Both the position numbers and the translations under genes were made by a program. The notes under the pieces were generated by a model, which worked only from the letters and a program-made list of their open reading frames with translations, did no database searches and was not told the origin of the DNA. Shown piece by piece: positions 54,975-64,000 of a stretch of 64,000 nt of DNA. Origin of the DNA: Zhongshania aquatica (GTDB taxonomy: Bacteria; Pseudomonadota; Gammaproteobacteria; Pseudomonadales; Spongiibacteraceae); NCBI RefSeq assembly GCF_027257955.1, contig NZ_JANZNQ010000003.1:124001-188000 (forward strand), given 5' to 3'. The stretch's first letter is position 1. Every line of letters starts with the position of its first letter.

Positions 54975-56315
54975 TTAACCCTCTTTCTCTATGCGGCTTA
55001 AATTGTCGCGGAGGATCGGCCCGAACTCATATTTGCCGGGGCAAACATAGGTACACAGCGCGAGGTCTTCCTCATCCAACTCTAAACAACCCAGTGTTTG
55101 AGCAACTTGGGTATCACCTACAATTAACGAGCGTAGTAATTGCGTTGGTAAAATATCCAACGGCATCACTTTTTCGTAAGCCCCTACCGGCACCATAGCC
55201 CGCTCGCTGCCGTTGGTATTGGTGGTATAGGGAATACGTTTCTTAAAAAACTGCGACAAATAAATACGTAGCGAAGAGTGCTTATTCGCGCCGGGCGATA
55301 ACCAGCCCATAAACTCGCGATGATTACCCTCTTCTAGCACGGTAACCTGATTATGGTAACGGCCTAGAAACGCACCCGCGCCTCTTGCTGTTCTACCACC
55401 GAGCACCGAGCCTGAAATAACGCGATTATTTCCCGGTTTAATTTGTCCGGCACAAAGCTCTTCAAGGCTGACGCCAAGACGAGTTTCAATCAAACGTGGC
55501 CTCTCAACCTGCGGACCAGCCAGCGCCACAACGCGCTCAGTGCTCAGTTTGCCAGTGGTGAATAATTTACCGAAGGCAATGACGTCTTGATAGCCGATAG
55601 ACCAAACGATCTTCGTCGCGCTTGCACCTTCCAAGAAATGGATATGCGTGCCAGCCAAACCCGCCGGATGAACTCCGCCAAACTCGGTTACGTGAAGTTG
55701 ATCGTTATCTAAACTCGGAATATTGCTATTAGCAGCAACACACAGATGGACTTTACCGCTGGTTAAACGACACAGCAGTTCAAGGCCATTGGTAAAGTCA
55801 GCTTCTGAACGCGCAATAATAAGCGCAGGGTCAGCCGCCAATGGATGGGTATCAATAGCCGTGACAAAAATTGCAGCGGGGCTAGAACCGATTGTAGGAA
55901 CTCGGCTAAAGGGGCGAGCACGCAAGGCCGTCCACAAACCAGACGCGACAAGATTTTCAGCAACCTGCTCAGACGTGAGCGTAGAGAGAGCCGACGCATC
56001 ATACTTTGCAAAGGTTTCGTACTCATCTTCTTCAACATCGATGACCACTGACTGTAAAACGCGCTTCTCACCGCGATTAATCGCAGAAACAAGCCCCGTC
56101 GCAGGCGAGGTATACCGCACACCTTCGTTTTTCTTGTCAGTAAACAATACTTGACCGGTTTTAACCCGATCACCTGTTTTGACAGCCATGGTCGGCTTCA
56201 TACCGTTGTAATCGAAACCAACCACCGCGACCGAACGAACTTTTGAGCCTGACTCGATACGCTGATCGGGTAAACCCGATATGGGCAAATCGAGACCCTT
56301 GGTAATTTTGATCAT
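54975..56315 (-). CDS. nqrA: Na+-NQR subunit A
   Basis: The 446-residue soluble quinone-interacting subunit, same length as in Vibrio. Start [14 protein letters not shown] at 56315 fits the family; the GTG at 56330 is less likely. Contains the conserved [22 protein letters not shown] and [28 protein letters not shown] segments. First gene of the operon; the 230-bp upstream spacer contains a TATACT hexamer but no clear -35 box. Confidence 0.96.
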   Translation of the reverse strand: MIKITKGLDLPISGLPDQRIESGSKVRSVAVVGFDYNGMKPTMAVKTGDRVKTGQVLFTDKKNEGVRYTSPATGLVSAINRGEKRVLQSVVIDVEEDEYETFAKYDASALSTLTSEQVAENLVASGLWTALRARPFSRVPTIGSSPAAIFVTAIDTHPLAADPALIIARSEADFTNGLELLCRLTSGKVHLCVAANSNIPSLDNDQLHVTEFGGVHPAGLAGTHIHFLEGASATKIVWSIGYQDVIAFGKLFTTGKLSTERVVALAGPQVERPRLIETRLGVSLEELCAGQIKPGNNRVISGSVLGGRTARGAGAFLGRYHNQVTVLEEGNHREFMGWLSPGANKHSSLRIYLSQFFKKRIPYTTNTNGSERAMVPVGAYEKVMPLDILPTQLLRSLIVGDTQVAQTLGCLELDEEDLALCTYVCPGKYEFGPILRDNLSRIEKEG

Positions 56316-56546
56316 AAGGTTGCCTAACACTCTTATGGTTAAACGCGAAATTGCAAATCTGCGTAAATGGGGCGCGAAAGCACTCCGGAAATTCGTGGCA
56401 ACTGAAACTGCAGCTGCACACTAAAAAACTGCGGCAAGTATAAAGACTCACCGAACTGCTTGCTACAGCAAGACCTACGATTAAGGCCAACTTAGCAAAC
56501 AATTACGGTCAGGTCAGCTTGAGCTGCCCCAAACTGACCTAACAAC

Positions 56547-58013
56547 TTACTCCTGAGGGTAAACCGCGTAATCGACGCCGGCCATCTGCTCTAGAATTCG
56601 GTGTACCTGACAGCTGTACCCAAACTCATTGTCATACCAGCAGTACAACACCGCACTTTTGCCGTTAACGATAGTCGCTTCGCTGTCGAATACACAGGCG
56701 TGACGTGAACCAACAAAATCACTGGACACAACTTCCGGAGAGTTAGAGTAATCGATTTGCTTACGCAGCGGCGAATGCAATGCCACGCGGCGCATAAACT
56801 CATTCAACTCTTCTACTGTCGTTTCAGTTTTTAAGTTCAGTTTCAAAATCGCCAATGACACATTCGGTGTAGGCACTCGAATTGCGTTGCCGCTTAACTT
56901 GCCCAGCAATTGAGGAAGTACTTTGCCAACCGCCTTCGCCGCACCAGTTTCAGAAATAACCATGTTCAATGGCGCACTGCGGCCGCGACGATCGCCTTTA
57001 TGGTAATTGTCGATCAAGTTTTGGTCGTTGGTGTAAGAGTGGACGGTTTCTACATGGCCGCCCTCAACACCAAACTTATCGTCCAACACCTTCAGGGGTG
57101 GTGCGATTGCGTTGGTTGTGCAACTAGCTGCCGAGATGATTGTATCTGTCGGCAGAATTTCGTGGCTATTTACGCCGTGAACGATATTTTTCATATCGCC
57201 CTTGCCCGGTGCAGTCAAAATGACTTTAGAAATGCCGGGGCAGGCCAAATGTACCGACAAACCCTCTGAGTCACGCCACTTGCCCGTGTTATCAACGAGG
57301 ATAGCATCGTTGATCCCGTACGCAGTGTAATCAACTTCGGATGGCGAATTAGAGTAAATCACCTTAACTTCAACACCGTTGGCCACAAAGGACTGACGAT
57401 CTTCGTCTACACGGATCGTGCCGTTGAAGGGACCATGTACCGAGTCGCGGCGCAGCAGACTTACCCGTTTCACTAGGTCGTTCTCAGCACCACCGTGACG
57501 AACAACAACCGCTTTAAGGCGTAAATTTTCGCCGCCGCCCGCCTTTTCAATCAATAAGCGAGCAACCAAACGACCAATACGACCGAAACCGTACAGTACT
57601 ACGTCACGCGGTGGACGAACCGGCTCCTTCGAGACGCCAATCAAGCCGCCTACTTGGCTGCGCACAAACTCTTCTACTGACTTGCCTTCCGCCTTGCCGG
57701 TTTCTTCATAGGCAACAGCAATACGACCCGCATCAATGTGCGCGGTACCGAGGTCTAACGTAGCTAATGCTTGAATAACGGGGAAGGTTTCGAACTCAGA
57801 CAGTTCGTTTTGCTCTACCTGACGGACAAAGCGGTGGGCTTGCATAATGTCCAGAACCGAAAGATTTACCAGATTCTTTCCATAGATATAGGTTTTAACG
57901 TTGTTGCTGCGGTACAACTTACCAATTAGGGGAATCATCCCCTCTGCTAATGCTTCACGTTCTTTCCAGTCTGCGAAGTAATCATCAGGACGCTCACGTC
58001 TTCTTTCAGTCAC
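56547..58013 (-). CDS. Glyceraldehyde-3-phosphate dehydrogenase, long form
   Basis: The 488-residue protein has a ~135-residue N-terminal extension of helical character, then the Rossmann motif YGFGRIGR (residues 141-148), the catalytic Cys298 in SAASCTTN and the C-terminal CWYDNEFGYS. It catalyses the reversible NAD(P)-linked oxidation of glyceraldehyde-3-phosphate. The long form next to nqr and mfd is the one known from Pseudomonas and Vibrio and is usually considered gluconeogenic, which fits pckA elsewhere in the window. Confidence 0.93.
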   Translation of the reverse strand: MTERRRERPDDYFADWKEREALAEGMIPLIGKLYRSNNVKTYIYGKNLVNLSVLDIMQAHRFVRQVEQNELSEFETFPVIQALATLDLGTAHIDAGRIAVAYEETGKAEGKSVEEFVRSQVGGLIGVSKEPVRPPRDVVLYGFGRIGRLVARLLIEKAGGGENLRLKAVVVRHGGAENDLVKRVSLLRRDSVHGPFNGTIRVDEDRQSFVANGVEVKVIYSNSPSEVDYTAYGINDAILVDNTGKWRDSEGLSVHLACPGISKVILTAPGKGDMKNIVHGVNSHEILPTDTIISAASCTTNAIAPPLKVLDDKFGVEGGHVETVHSYTNDQNLIDNYHKGDRRGRSAPLNMVISETGAAKAVGKVLPQLLGKLSGNAIRVPTPNVSLAILKLNLKTETTVEELNEFMRRVALHSPLRKQIDYSNSPEVVSSDFVGSRHACVFDSEATIVNGKSAVLYCWYDNEFGYSCQVHRILEQMAGVDYAVYPQE

Positions 58014-58171
58014 GGTAGGATACCCTTTGCTTACGGGGAGAAAATTAGAGCGCGTATTATCTTTATTACTGCCTCTGAGTTCAACTGCTCAAGTCATTTC
58101 TAGCAATGTAATAACTACCACTTGCAGGTTACAATGCCCCGTTAACCTCTTAAAGAAGCTGAATCTCGACT

Positions 58172-61100
58172 GTGATTGAATTACCCGTCATCGTAAAACC
58201 ACCTAAGGGCGGAACCCTTCATTGGGGTAAAGCGCCGGCCGCCAGCCACAGCTTAATTGCCGCAGAGTTAGCCAGAGCGTTAAATACGCCTGTTTTGCTA
58301 TTGACGGTAGATACTGCCTCCGCCTACCAGCTTGAGCAAAACATACGCTTCTTTGCAGGGGATCTACCGGTAAAGTTATTGCCCGACTGGGAAACACTGC
58401 CCTACGATAATTTTTCTCCCCACGAAGACATTGTTTCTGAACGACTGCGCACCTTAAGTGAGCTTACCACTATGCGCAGGGGTATATTGGTCGCGCCGAT
58501 CAGTACCTTAATGCAACGAATTGCACCGCCGGACTATGTCAGCAAGCACAGTTTACTGCTCGACGTTGGCCAAACCCTCGATATAGATCTATTTCGCCAA
58601 CAATTGGAAAAAAGCGGTTATCGACACGTCGATACCGTTTATCAGCATGGCGAATACGCCAGCCGCGGCGCCATTATCGACGTGTTCCCCATGGGCAGCG
58701 AACTCCCCTACCGCATCGATTTACTCGATGAAGAAATCGACAGTTTGCGAAGTTTTGATCCAGAAACCCAACGCGGGATAGATTCGGTTAAACAAATCCG
58801 ACTGCTACCAGGCAAAGAATTACCACTTGATGAAGATGGGATCGCCCTTTTCAGGCGTCATTGGCATGAACGTTTCAACGTTGATCATCGCAAATGCCCC
58901 ATTTATCAAGATGTCAGCGATGGTATTGCACCCGCGGGAATAGAATACTACTTACCGCTATTTTTCGAACAAACCGGCACCCTATTCGACTACCTGCCAA
59001 GCAATAGCTGGCTGCTAAGTAATGCGGGCATCGAATCTGCCGCTGAACATTATTGGCAAGACATCCAACAACGTTATGAACAGCGCATTGGCGACATCCG
59101 TCGCCCTGTGCTTAGTCCATCTACGGTATTCCAAACCGTACCAGAGATATTTTCGCGCCTTAAGGACTATCCGCGAGTCACCATTAGTGAGGCGTCGCTA
59201 CCCGAGTCTGCAGGCACGTTTAACTTCGGCGTTGCCACTGGGCCAGCGTTGACGATCGATAGCAAACAATCCGACCCTATTGCAGCACTTCGTGACTACT
59301 GCGCCGATCGCCGAGTATTGTTTTGCGCCGAATCTGCTGGCCGCCGCGAAGCACTCATTGAGCTTCTAAACCGCCACAAATTAAAAGCTAAATCCGTGGA
59401 CGGATGGCGAGAATTTAGCAAAAGCAGAGACAGCATTAACATCACTGTTGCGCCGCTCGATGAAGGGATTTCAGTAACGCTGCCAACACCCTTCGCCCTG
59501 ATCGCAGAGTCGCAGTTATTCGGGAAACGGGTATCCCAAAGTCGGCGGCGCAAAAAAGCCACCAATACCGCAGAAAATGTGGTTAAAAACCTGGCCGAAT
59601 TGCGCATTGGCGCGCCCGTAGTACACGCCGACCACGGCGTTGGCCGATATTTGGGATTGCAAACGCTAAATATCGACAATCAGGCCAATGAATTCCTCAG
59701 TCTCGAATACGCAGACGGGGCAAAATTATACGTGCCGGTCACGTCCTTGCAGCTCATAAGTCGCTACAGCGGCGCCGATGACGAACTTGCCCCACTTCAC
59801 CGGCTTGGTACCGAGCAGTGGAGTAAAGCGAAGCGTAAGGCCGCTGAAAAAATCCGCGATGTAGCCGCTGAGTTACTTGATATTTACGCACGCCGCGAAG
59901 CACGTCAGGGTCGATCCTTCGAGCTTAGTGATGAAGATTATTATGAGTTCGCCAATGCCTTTCCCTTCGAGGAAACACCGGATCAACAAACCGCGATTGA
60001 AGCGGTTATCGCAGATTTAAAGTCCATCAAGCCGATGGACAGACTAGTCTGCGGTGACGTTGGCTTTGGCAAAACAGAAGTCGCTGTGCGCGCGGCATTT
60101 GTGGCCGTACAAAATAATACCCAAGTCGCCATTTTGGTACCGACCACTCTACTCGCCCAACAACATTTTGAATCTTTCCGCGATCGCTTTGCTGAGTTAC
60201 CGGTAAACATAGAGGTGTTATCGCGTTTTCGCGGCGCTGCGGAACAAAAAAGCGTTATCGCAGACCTCGCCGTAGGCAAAGTCGATATCTTAATTGGCAC
60301 ACACAAACTGCTTAGCAACGACATCGTCTATAAGAATCTTGGCTTGGTTATTATTGATGAGGAGCATCGCTTCGGCGTCCGCCAAAAAGAAGCCCTAAAA
60401 AACATCCGCGCCGAGGTTGACGTACTAACACTGACTGCGACGCCAATACCGCGAACGTTAAATATGTCGATGGCCGGCATCCGCGATCTTTCCATTATCG
60501 CCACACCGCCAGCCCGACGACTTTCTGTTAAAACCTTTGTTCGCGAATCCGACCCGGCCTTAATTAAAGAATCCATACTCAGAGAAATTCTGCGCGGCGG
60601 TCAGGTTTACTATCTTCATAACGAAGTAAAAACGATTGAGAAAACCGCACGGGATTTGCAAGACATGATTCCCGAGCTGCGAATTGGCGTCGGCCACGGC
60701 CAAATGCGCGAGCGCGAACTCGAACAAGTTATGAGCGATTTTTATCATAAACGTCACAATGTTTTGGTGTGCTCAACCATTATTGAAACAGGTATTGACG
60801 TTCCCAACGCGAATACTATTATTATCGACCGCGCTGACAAATTTGGTCTCGCCCAACTACACCAGTTGCGTGGCCGCGTTGGTCGCTCTCACCACCAAGC
60901 TTACGCCTATTTATTAACTCCGCCGGCCAAGCAATTAACCGGTGACGCAGAAAAACGCTTAACCGCTATCAGCGAGGCAGATGACCTTGGCGCAGGCTTT
61001 ACTCTTGCCACCCAAGACATGGAAATTCGTGGCGCTGGTGAACTGCTCGGCGAAGGCCAAAGCGGTCAAATACACACCATCGGCTTCACGCTGTATATGG

Positions 61101-61618
61101 ATATGCTAGACCGCGCCGTGCAGGCGATAAAAGCGGGTAAGAAAATTGATTTAGAACGCAGTGATGCCGACCACATTGAAGTAAACTTACGCTTACCCGC
61201 ACTCATACCAGACGATTATCTGCCTGACGTGCAAAGCCGTCTCATGCTCTACAAACGTATTGCCGGAGCAAACAGCGAGAATGCGTTGCGTGAGCTACAA
61301 GTAGAAATGATTGATAGGTTTGGTTTGCTGCCTAATCAAGTGAAAAACCTGTTTCGCTGCGCCGATCTTCGTTTGCAGGCGGTAGAACTCGGACTAAGTA
61401 AAATTGAAGCATCGTCGATATCCGGCCGTATCGAATTCGCCGAAGACACCAAAGTGGAACCCTTAAGCTTGGTCAAGATGGTACAGTCTGCCCCCGCGAC
61501 CTACCAACTCGACGGCGCAACGGCACTGAAATTTAAACAGCCGATGGAAGACCCGATAGCGAGATTTGAATTTATCGAATCACTGCTAGTGAAACTAGCG
61601 CCAACTCGAAAGAATTGA
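58172..61618 (+). CDS. mfd: Transcription-repair coupling factor
   Basis: Mfd removes stalled RNA polymerase at lesions and recruits UvrA. The 1148-residue protein has the UvrB-homology N-terminal region (about 20-330), the RNA-polymerase-interacting CarD-like domain (GAPVVHADHGVGRYLGL, about residue 480), the RecG-like translocase with GDVGFGKTEVAVRAAF (about 628) and DEEHRFGVRQKE, GRVGRSHHQAYAYLL, and the C-terminal TRCF domain. The start codon is GTG. Divergent from the GAPDH gene. Confidence 0.97.
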   Translation: MIELPVIVKPPKGGTLHWGKAPAASHSLIAAELARALNTPVLLLTVDTASAYQLEQNIRFFAGDLPVKLLPDWETLPYDNFSPHEDIVSERLRTLSELTTMRRGILVAPISTLMQRIAPPDYVSKHSLLLDVGQTLDIDLFRQQLEKSGYRHVDTVYQHGEYASRGAIIDVFPMGSELPYRIDLLDEEIDSLRSFDPETQRGIDSVKQIRLLPGKELPLDEDGIALFRRHWHERFNVDHRKCPIYQDVSDGIAPAGIEYYLPLFFEQTGTLFDYLPSNSWLLSNAGIESAAEHYWQDIQQRYEQRIGDIRRPVLSPSTVFQTVPEIFSRLKDYPRVTISEASLPESAGTFNFGVATGPALTIDSKQSDPIAALRDYCADRRVLFCAESAGRREALIELLNRHKLKAKSVDGWREFSKSRDSINITVAPLDEGISVTLPTPFALIAESQLFGKRVSQSRRRKKATNTAENVVKNLAELRIGAPVVHADHGVGRYLGLQTLNIDNQANEFLSLEYADGAKLYVPVTSLQLISRYSGADDELAPLHRLGTEQWSKAKRKAAEKIRDVAAELLDIYARREARQGRSFELSDEDYYEFANAFPFEETPDQQTAIEAVIADLKSIKPMDRLVCGDVGFGKTEVAVRAAFVAVQNNTQVAILVPTTLLAQQHFESFRDRFAELPVNIEVLSRFRGAAEQKSVIADLAVGKVDILIGTHKLLSNDIVYKNLGLVIIDEEHRFGVRQKEALKNIRAEVDVLTLTATPIPRTLNMSMAGIRDLSIIATPPARRLSVKTFVRESDPALIKESILREILRGGQVYYLHNEVKTIEKTARDLQDMIPELRIGVGHGQMRERELEQVMSDFYHKRHNVLVCSTIIETGIDVPNANTIIIDRADKFGLAQLHQLRGRVGRSHHQAYAYLLTPPAKQLTGDAEKRLTAISEADDLGAGFTLATQDMEIRGAGELLGEGQSGQIHTIGFTLYMDMLDRAVQAIKAGKKIDLERSDADHIEVNLRLPALIPDDYLPDVQSRLMLYKRIAGANSENALRELQVEMIDRFGLLPNQVKNLFRCADLRLQAVELGLSKIEASSISGRIEFAEDTKVEPLSLVKMVQSAPATYQLDGATALKFKQPMEDPIARFEFIESLLVKLAPTRKN

Positions 61619-61677
61619 GATAGTCTGCCGTTACAATTACATAGCAACGCAGCGACAAAAAGATTAGAGATATAAAT

Positions 61678-62502
61678 ATGAACACACTGCATCGCCGACG
61701 CCGTCGTTACCACACAGTTGCCAGCTTGCTAGCAGTATTACTGCTCAGCTTCAGTGGTGTCGCCTTAAGTCAAAACGATAACCGCTTTCATATAGACCTA
61801 GTTGTATTTGCAAATAACGATCAAGCCAGTCGCTACGAAGAAGACTGGCCTGACAATCTGCATCTGCGCTACCCCCGCAACTGGGTACGTATCAACAATG
61901 GCGGCAGCACTTTACAAAAAGTTGACTACATGGACCCCGAGTTTGAGAAAACACTGAACTCTCTGAAACTGTCTTCACGCTACAAGCCCTTGTTGAAAGC
62001 AAGCTGGCAGCAAGATTTAAGTTCACGAAAAAAGGCGCCCGCCATACTCGTACAAGGGGGCAAACAATACGGCAACCACTACGAGCTAGAGGGATATATT
62101 CGCGTTGCCGTTGAGCGCTACCTACACGTAGACACCAATTTATGGCTGAGTACTTTTGGTGATCGCGGCGGCAATTTCTATCTTCCGAAGCAGCCATTGA
62201 GCTTTAATGAGCCAGAAGAAGAGGAAACTTCTTTTGTCGACGAAGAATTTGAATCCAGCCCAGAATACGCAGAATTCTTAAGGCAAAACCCTGGATACTC
62301 GCCACAAACAAACCAAGCTCAAACGCAATCCAACGATTACCCTATTGATCAAATCGTAGTGATGAAACAGCAAAGACGGATGCGCAGCGATGAGCTACAT
62401 TTTATCGATCACCCGCGTTTTGGCGTCATTATTAAAATCACTAAAATAAAAGAAATACCCGCCAGTTCTATTGAGCCGACAGCAGAAAACGCGGCTCAAT
62501 AA
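61678..62502 (+). CDS. csiV: CsiV-family peptidoglycan-binding-like protein
   Basis: The 274-residue protein has a signal peptide (MNTLHRRRRRYHTVASLLAVLLLSFSGVALS) and the CsiV core: FHIDLVVFANND, LKLSSRYKPLLKASWQQ, ILVQGGKQYGNHYELEGYIRVAVERYLHVDTNLWL and MRSDELHFIDHPRFGVIIKI. CsiV is a periplasmic protein that binds peptidoglycan and acts in cell-shape/oxidative stress in Vibrio (by family knowledge). It follows mfd at 59 bp and converges with the phosphorylase gene with a 7-bp overlap. Confidence 0.85.
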   Translation: MNTLHRRRRRYHTVASLLAVLLLSFSGVALSQNDNRFHIDLVVFANNDQASRYEEDWPDNLHLRYPRNWVRINNGGSTLQKVDYMDPEFEKTLNSLKLSSRYKPLLKASWQQDLSSRKKAPAILVQGGKQYGNHYELEGYIRVAVERYLHVDTNLWLSTFGDRGGNFYLPKQPLSFNEPEEEETSFVDEEFESSPEYAEFLRQNPGYSPQTNQAQTQSNDYPIDQIVVMKQQRRMRSDELHFIDHPRFGVIIKITKIKEIPASSIEPTAENAAQ

Positions 62503-63239
62503 GCCGCGATGCAATGCGCTAAAATGGACTTCACCTGCAACATGCCGGTATCAATGACGGTCTGAATATCTTCCATTGTAATAATGGTGTCCGTCAGACC
62601 AGCACCGGGATTAACTACCAAGGCAATAGACGCGTACTCAATACCAGCTTCGCGAGCCAAACTCGCCTCAGGCATCGCCGTCATACCGACAATATCATTA
62701 CCATCACGCCCTAAACGGCGAATTTCCGCTGCCGTCTCCAAGCGCGGCCCCTGTGTTACTGCGTATACGCCGTAGTCCTCAAAGGCAATATCGGCATCTA
62801 CTGCAGCATTAGCAAGTCTAGAACGAAGATCCTGACTATAGGGATAGCTAAAATCCACATGCTCCACCTTGCCATTGCTGCCATCAAAAAACGTGTGTTC
62901 TCGGCCCCAAGTGTAATCGTTGATTTGATCAGGTATTGCTATGACACCCGCTACAAACCGCTCACTAATGCCGCCAACCGCGTTAACTGAAACCAAGGCA
63001 TCTACACCAACCTGCTTTAGCGCGGCAATATTCGCACGATAGTTAATTGAATGGGGTGGAATTTGGTGGCCCTTCCCGTGCCTTGCTAGGAACAAAAACT
63101 CCGCGCCCTCATAGCGAATCCGCTGCAACATTGCACTGGGTTCGCCATAAGTTGTTTGCACTGCCTTTTCGTCGAGGACTTCGGCTCCCGGCCAATCGCA
63201 CAATCCCGTGCCGCCAATGACCGCAATAGTTTTACTCAT
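62496..63239 (-). CDS. S-methyl-5'-thioinosine phosphorylase (MTAP-like)
   Basis: Phosphorolyses methylthioinosine (or methylthioadenosine) to recover the sulfur sugar. The 247-residue protein starts at the ATG at 63239 (GGAG ten bases upstream) with KTIAVIGGTGLCDWPG, has the phosphate loop FLARHGKGHQIPPHSINYRANI and the purine-binding YAVTQGPRLETAAEIRRLGRDGNDIVGMTAMPEASLAREAG. Position after mfd-csiV matches the Pseudomonas methylthioinosine phosphorylase locus, which is why I call it that; substrate preference is not proven by sequence. Confidence 0.85.
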   Translation of the reverse strand: MSKTIAVIGGTGLCDWPGAEVLDEKAVQTTYGEPSAMLQRIRYEGAEFLFLARHGKGHQIPPHSINYRANIAALKQVGVDALVSVNAVGGISERFVAGVIAIPDQINDYTWGREHTFFDGSNGKVEHVDFSYPYSQDLRSRLANAAVDADIAFEDYGVYAVTQGPRLETAAEIRRLGRDGNDIVGMTAMPEASLAREAGIEYASIALVVNPGAGLTDTIITMEDIQTVIDTGMLQVKSILAHCIAAY

Positions 63240-63243
63240 GTAA

Positions 63244-64000
63244 TTACTGCTCCGTTTCACGCGTTTGCGCATGCTGAATAGAAATAGGATCTAGCTTTAC
63301 TGTCGTCGTTGGGAAGGCAACATCTGCACCCAAACCATGAATAATATCGAGAATTTTCAGTAGTACATCTTGTTTGATACCGTGGTATTCAACCCAGTTT
63401 GTGGTTTTGGTAAAGGTGTATACGAAGAAGTCTAAGGACGAGGCATTATACTGATTAAAATTGACGATCAAGGTCTTACCTAAATCGATATCCGCGTGAT
63501 CTTCCAGCATTGCCTTAACTTGGATAATGATTTCTGGCACCACCGCAGCGTCTTGGTAGCGCACACCGATAGTTTCGTATATTCGGCGATTTGACATCCG
63601 CGATGGGTTTTCTACTGAAATTTGAGAAAACGTAGCGTTCGGTACGTAGAGCGGACGCTGATCAAAGGTGCGAATACGCGTTTGGCGCCAGCCAATATTT
63701 TCGACCGTGCCCTCAATATTTTTATCTGGAGAACGAATCCAATCGCCTACGGAAAATGGCCGATCTAGGTATACCATCAAGCCACCGAAAAAGTTCGCCA
63801 GCAAATCCTTGGCCGCAAACCCCACCGCAATACCGCCGATACCGCCGAAAGCCAAGACGCCTGAAATACTGTAGCCCAAGTTCTGCAATACCATTAGCGC
63901 TGACACAATTATGATCGCCGAGCGTACCAACTTACCCAACGCCATGACCGTCGTTTGATCAATTGGCTCATCTTTAGCGGTGTAGTCGTCAGATAACAAA
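63244..64000 (-). CDS. MscS-family mechanosensitive channel, 5' end outside the window
   Basis: The visible 252 codons are the C-terminal part of an MscS-type channel: a pore helix GIGGIAVGFAAKDLLANFFGGLMVYLDRPFSVGDWI (gating helix TM3 in MscS), the upper beta domain with IEGTVENIGWRQTRIRTFDQRPLYVPNATFSQISVENPSR and the cytoplasmic domain ending AFPTTTVKLD. The frame is open to the right edge, so the N-terminal TMs lie outside. It ends four bases from the phosphorylase start and is likely cotranscribed with it. Confidence 0.88.
   Translation of the reverse strand, partial: LLSDDYTAKDEPIDQTTVMALGKLVRSAIIIVSALMVLQNLGYSISGVLAFGGIGGIAVGFAAKDLLANFFGGLMVYLDRPFSVGDWIRSPDKNIEGTVENIGWRQTRIRTFDQRPLYVPNATFSQISVENPSRMSNRRIYETIGVRYQDAAVVPEIIIQVKAMLEDHADIDLGKTLIVNFNQYNASSLDFFVYTFTKTTNWVEYHGIKQDVLLKILDIIHGLGADVAFPTTTVKLDPISIQHAQTRETEQ

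Noticed and set aside
1-64000. CRISPR arrays, prophage or insertion sequences
   Set aside because: No regular repeat-spacer array, transposase, integrase or phage structural gene was seen.

Overview
The window looks like chromosomal DNA from a marine gammaproteobacterium related to the Pseudomonas / Cellvibrionales-Spongiibacteraceae side of the class (inference). The support is: (i) the block murB - low-Mr phosphatase - kdsB - lpxK - exbD - exbB - comEC - DUF2062 - lolE/D/C - apbE - nqrF..A - long-form GAPDH - mfd - csiV - methylthioinosine phosphorylase follows the order I remember from Pseudomonas aeruginosa PAO1 (about PA2977 to PA3004); (ii) uvrY - uvrC - pgsA - tRNA-Gly(GCC) - tRNA-Cys(GCA) - ... 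- tRNA-Leu(TAA) follows the classical enterobacterial uvrY-uvrC-pgsA-glyW-cysT-leuZ order; (iii) the sodium-pumping NQR complex and a fatty acyl reductase very like the Marinobacter wax-ester enzyme suggest a marine lifestyle. No rRNA, CRISPR array, complete insertion sequence or intact prophage was seen.

Layout. 1-7.2 kb: DUF1232 protein (cut by the window edge), bcp, rmuC, a PhzF-type protein, a Nudix hydrolase, a flavin reductase, moaC-moaD-moaE, an MBL hydrolase and a small unknown gene. 7.4-8.1 kb: one intact tRNA-Ser(GGA) inside a mosaic of broken tRNA-Ser copies and hairpin-rich spacers. 8.2-14 kb: RHH protein, pckA, two small genes, rdgC and a large lipoprotein. 14-23.7 kb: an accessory metabolic stretch with a cation/proton antiporter, haloalkane dehalogenase, NTF2-like and amidohydrolase-like proteins, MBL + HIT pair, a Tat-exported two-subunit molybdenum hydroxylase and an outer-membrane barrel. 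24-25.6 kb: fatty acyl-CoA reductase. 25.6-31.4 kb: accessory region with a TIR-domain protein, tRNA-Leu with a broken partial copy, and a lipoprotein + S8 peptidase pair sitting between the tRNA-Cys and tRNA-Leu genes. 31.5-44 kb: lipid, DNA-repair, cell-wall and LPS genes. 44-49 kb: Lol transporter and a DAHP synthase of the I-beta type. 49-56.3 kb: nqrABCDEF-apbE-nqrM. 56.5-64 kb: GAPDH, mfd, csiV, methylthioinosine phosphorylase, MscS channel (cut by the window edge).

How the genes fit together. moaCDE makes molybdopterin, which the Tat-exported molybdenum enzyme at 20-22.7 kb needs. apbE and nqrM mature the NQR complex with which they are transcribed. kdsB, lpxK and msbA serve lipid A/LPS; lolCDE serves lipoprotein export, and several lipoproteins are encoded here. 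The most unusual material is the pair of tRNA loci (Ser and Leu) that both carry a partial tRNA copy broken in the T arm by a related hairpin-rich sequence about 180 bp from the intact tRNA end, the coupled I9-like lipoprotein / S8 peptidase pair whose peptidase lacks the usual HGT histidine, and the TIR protein with an unrecognised C-terminal domain.
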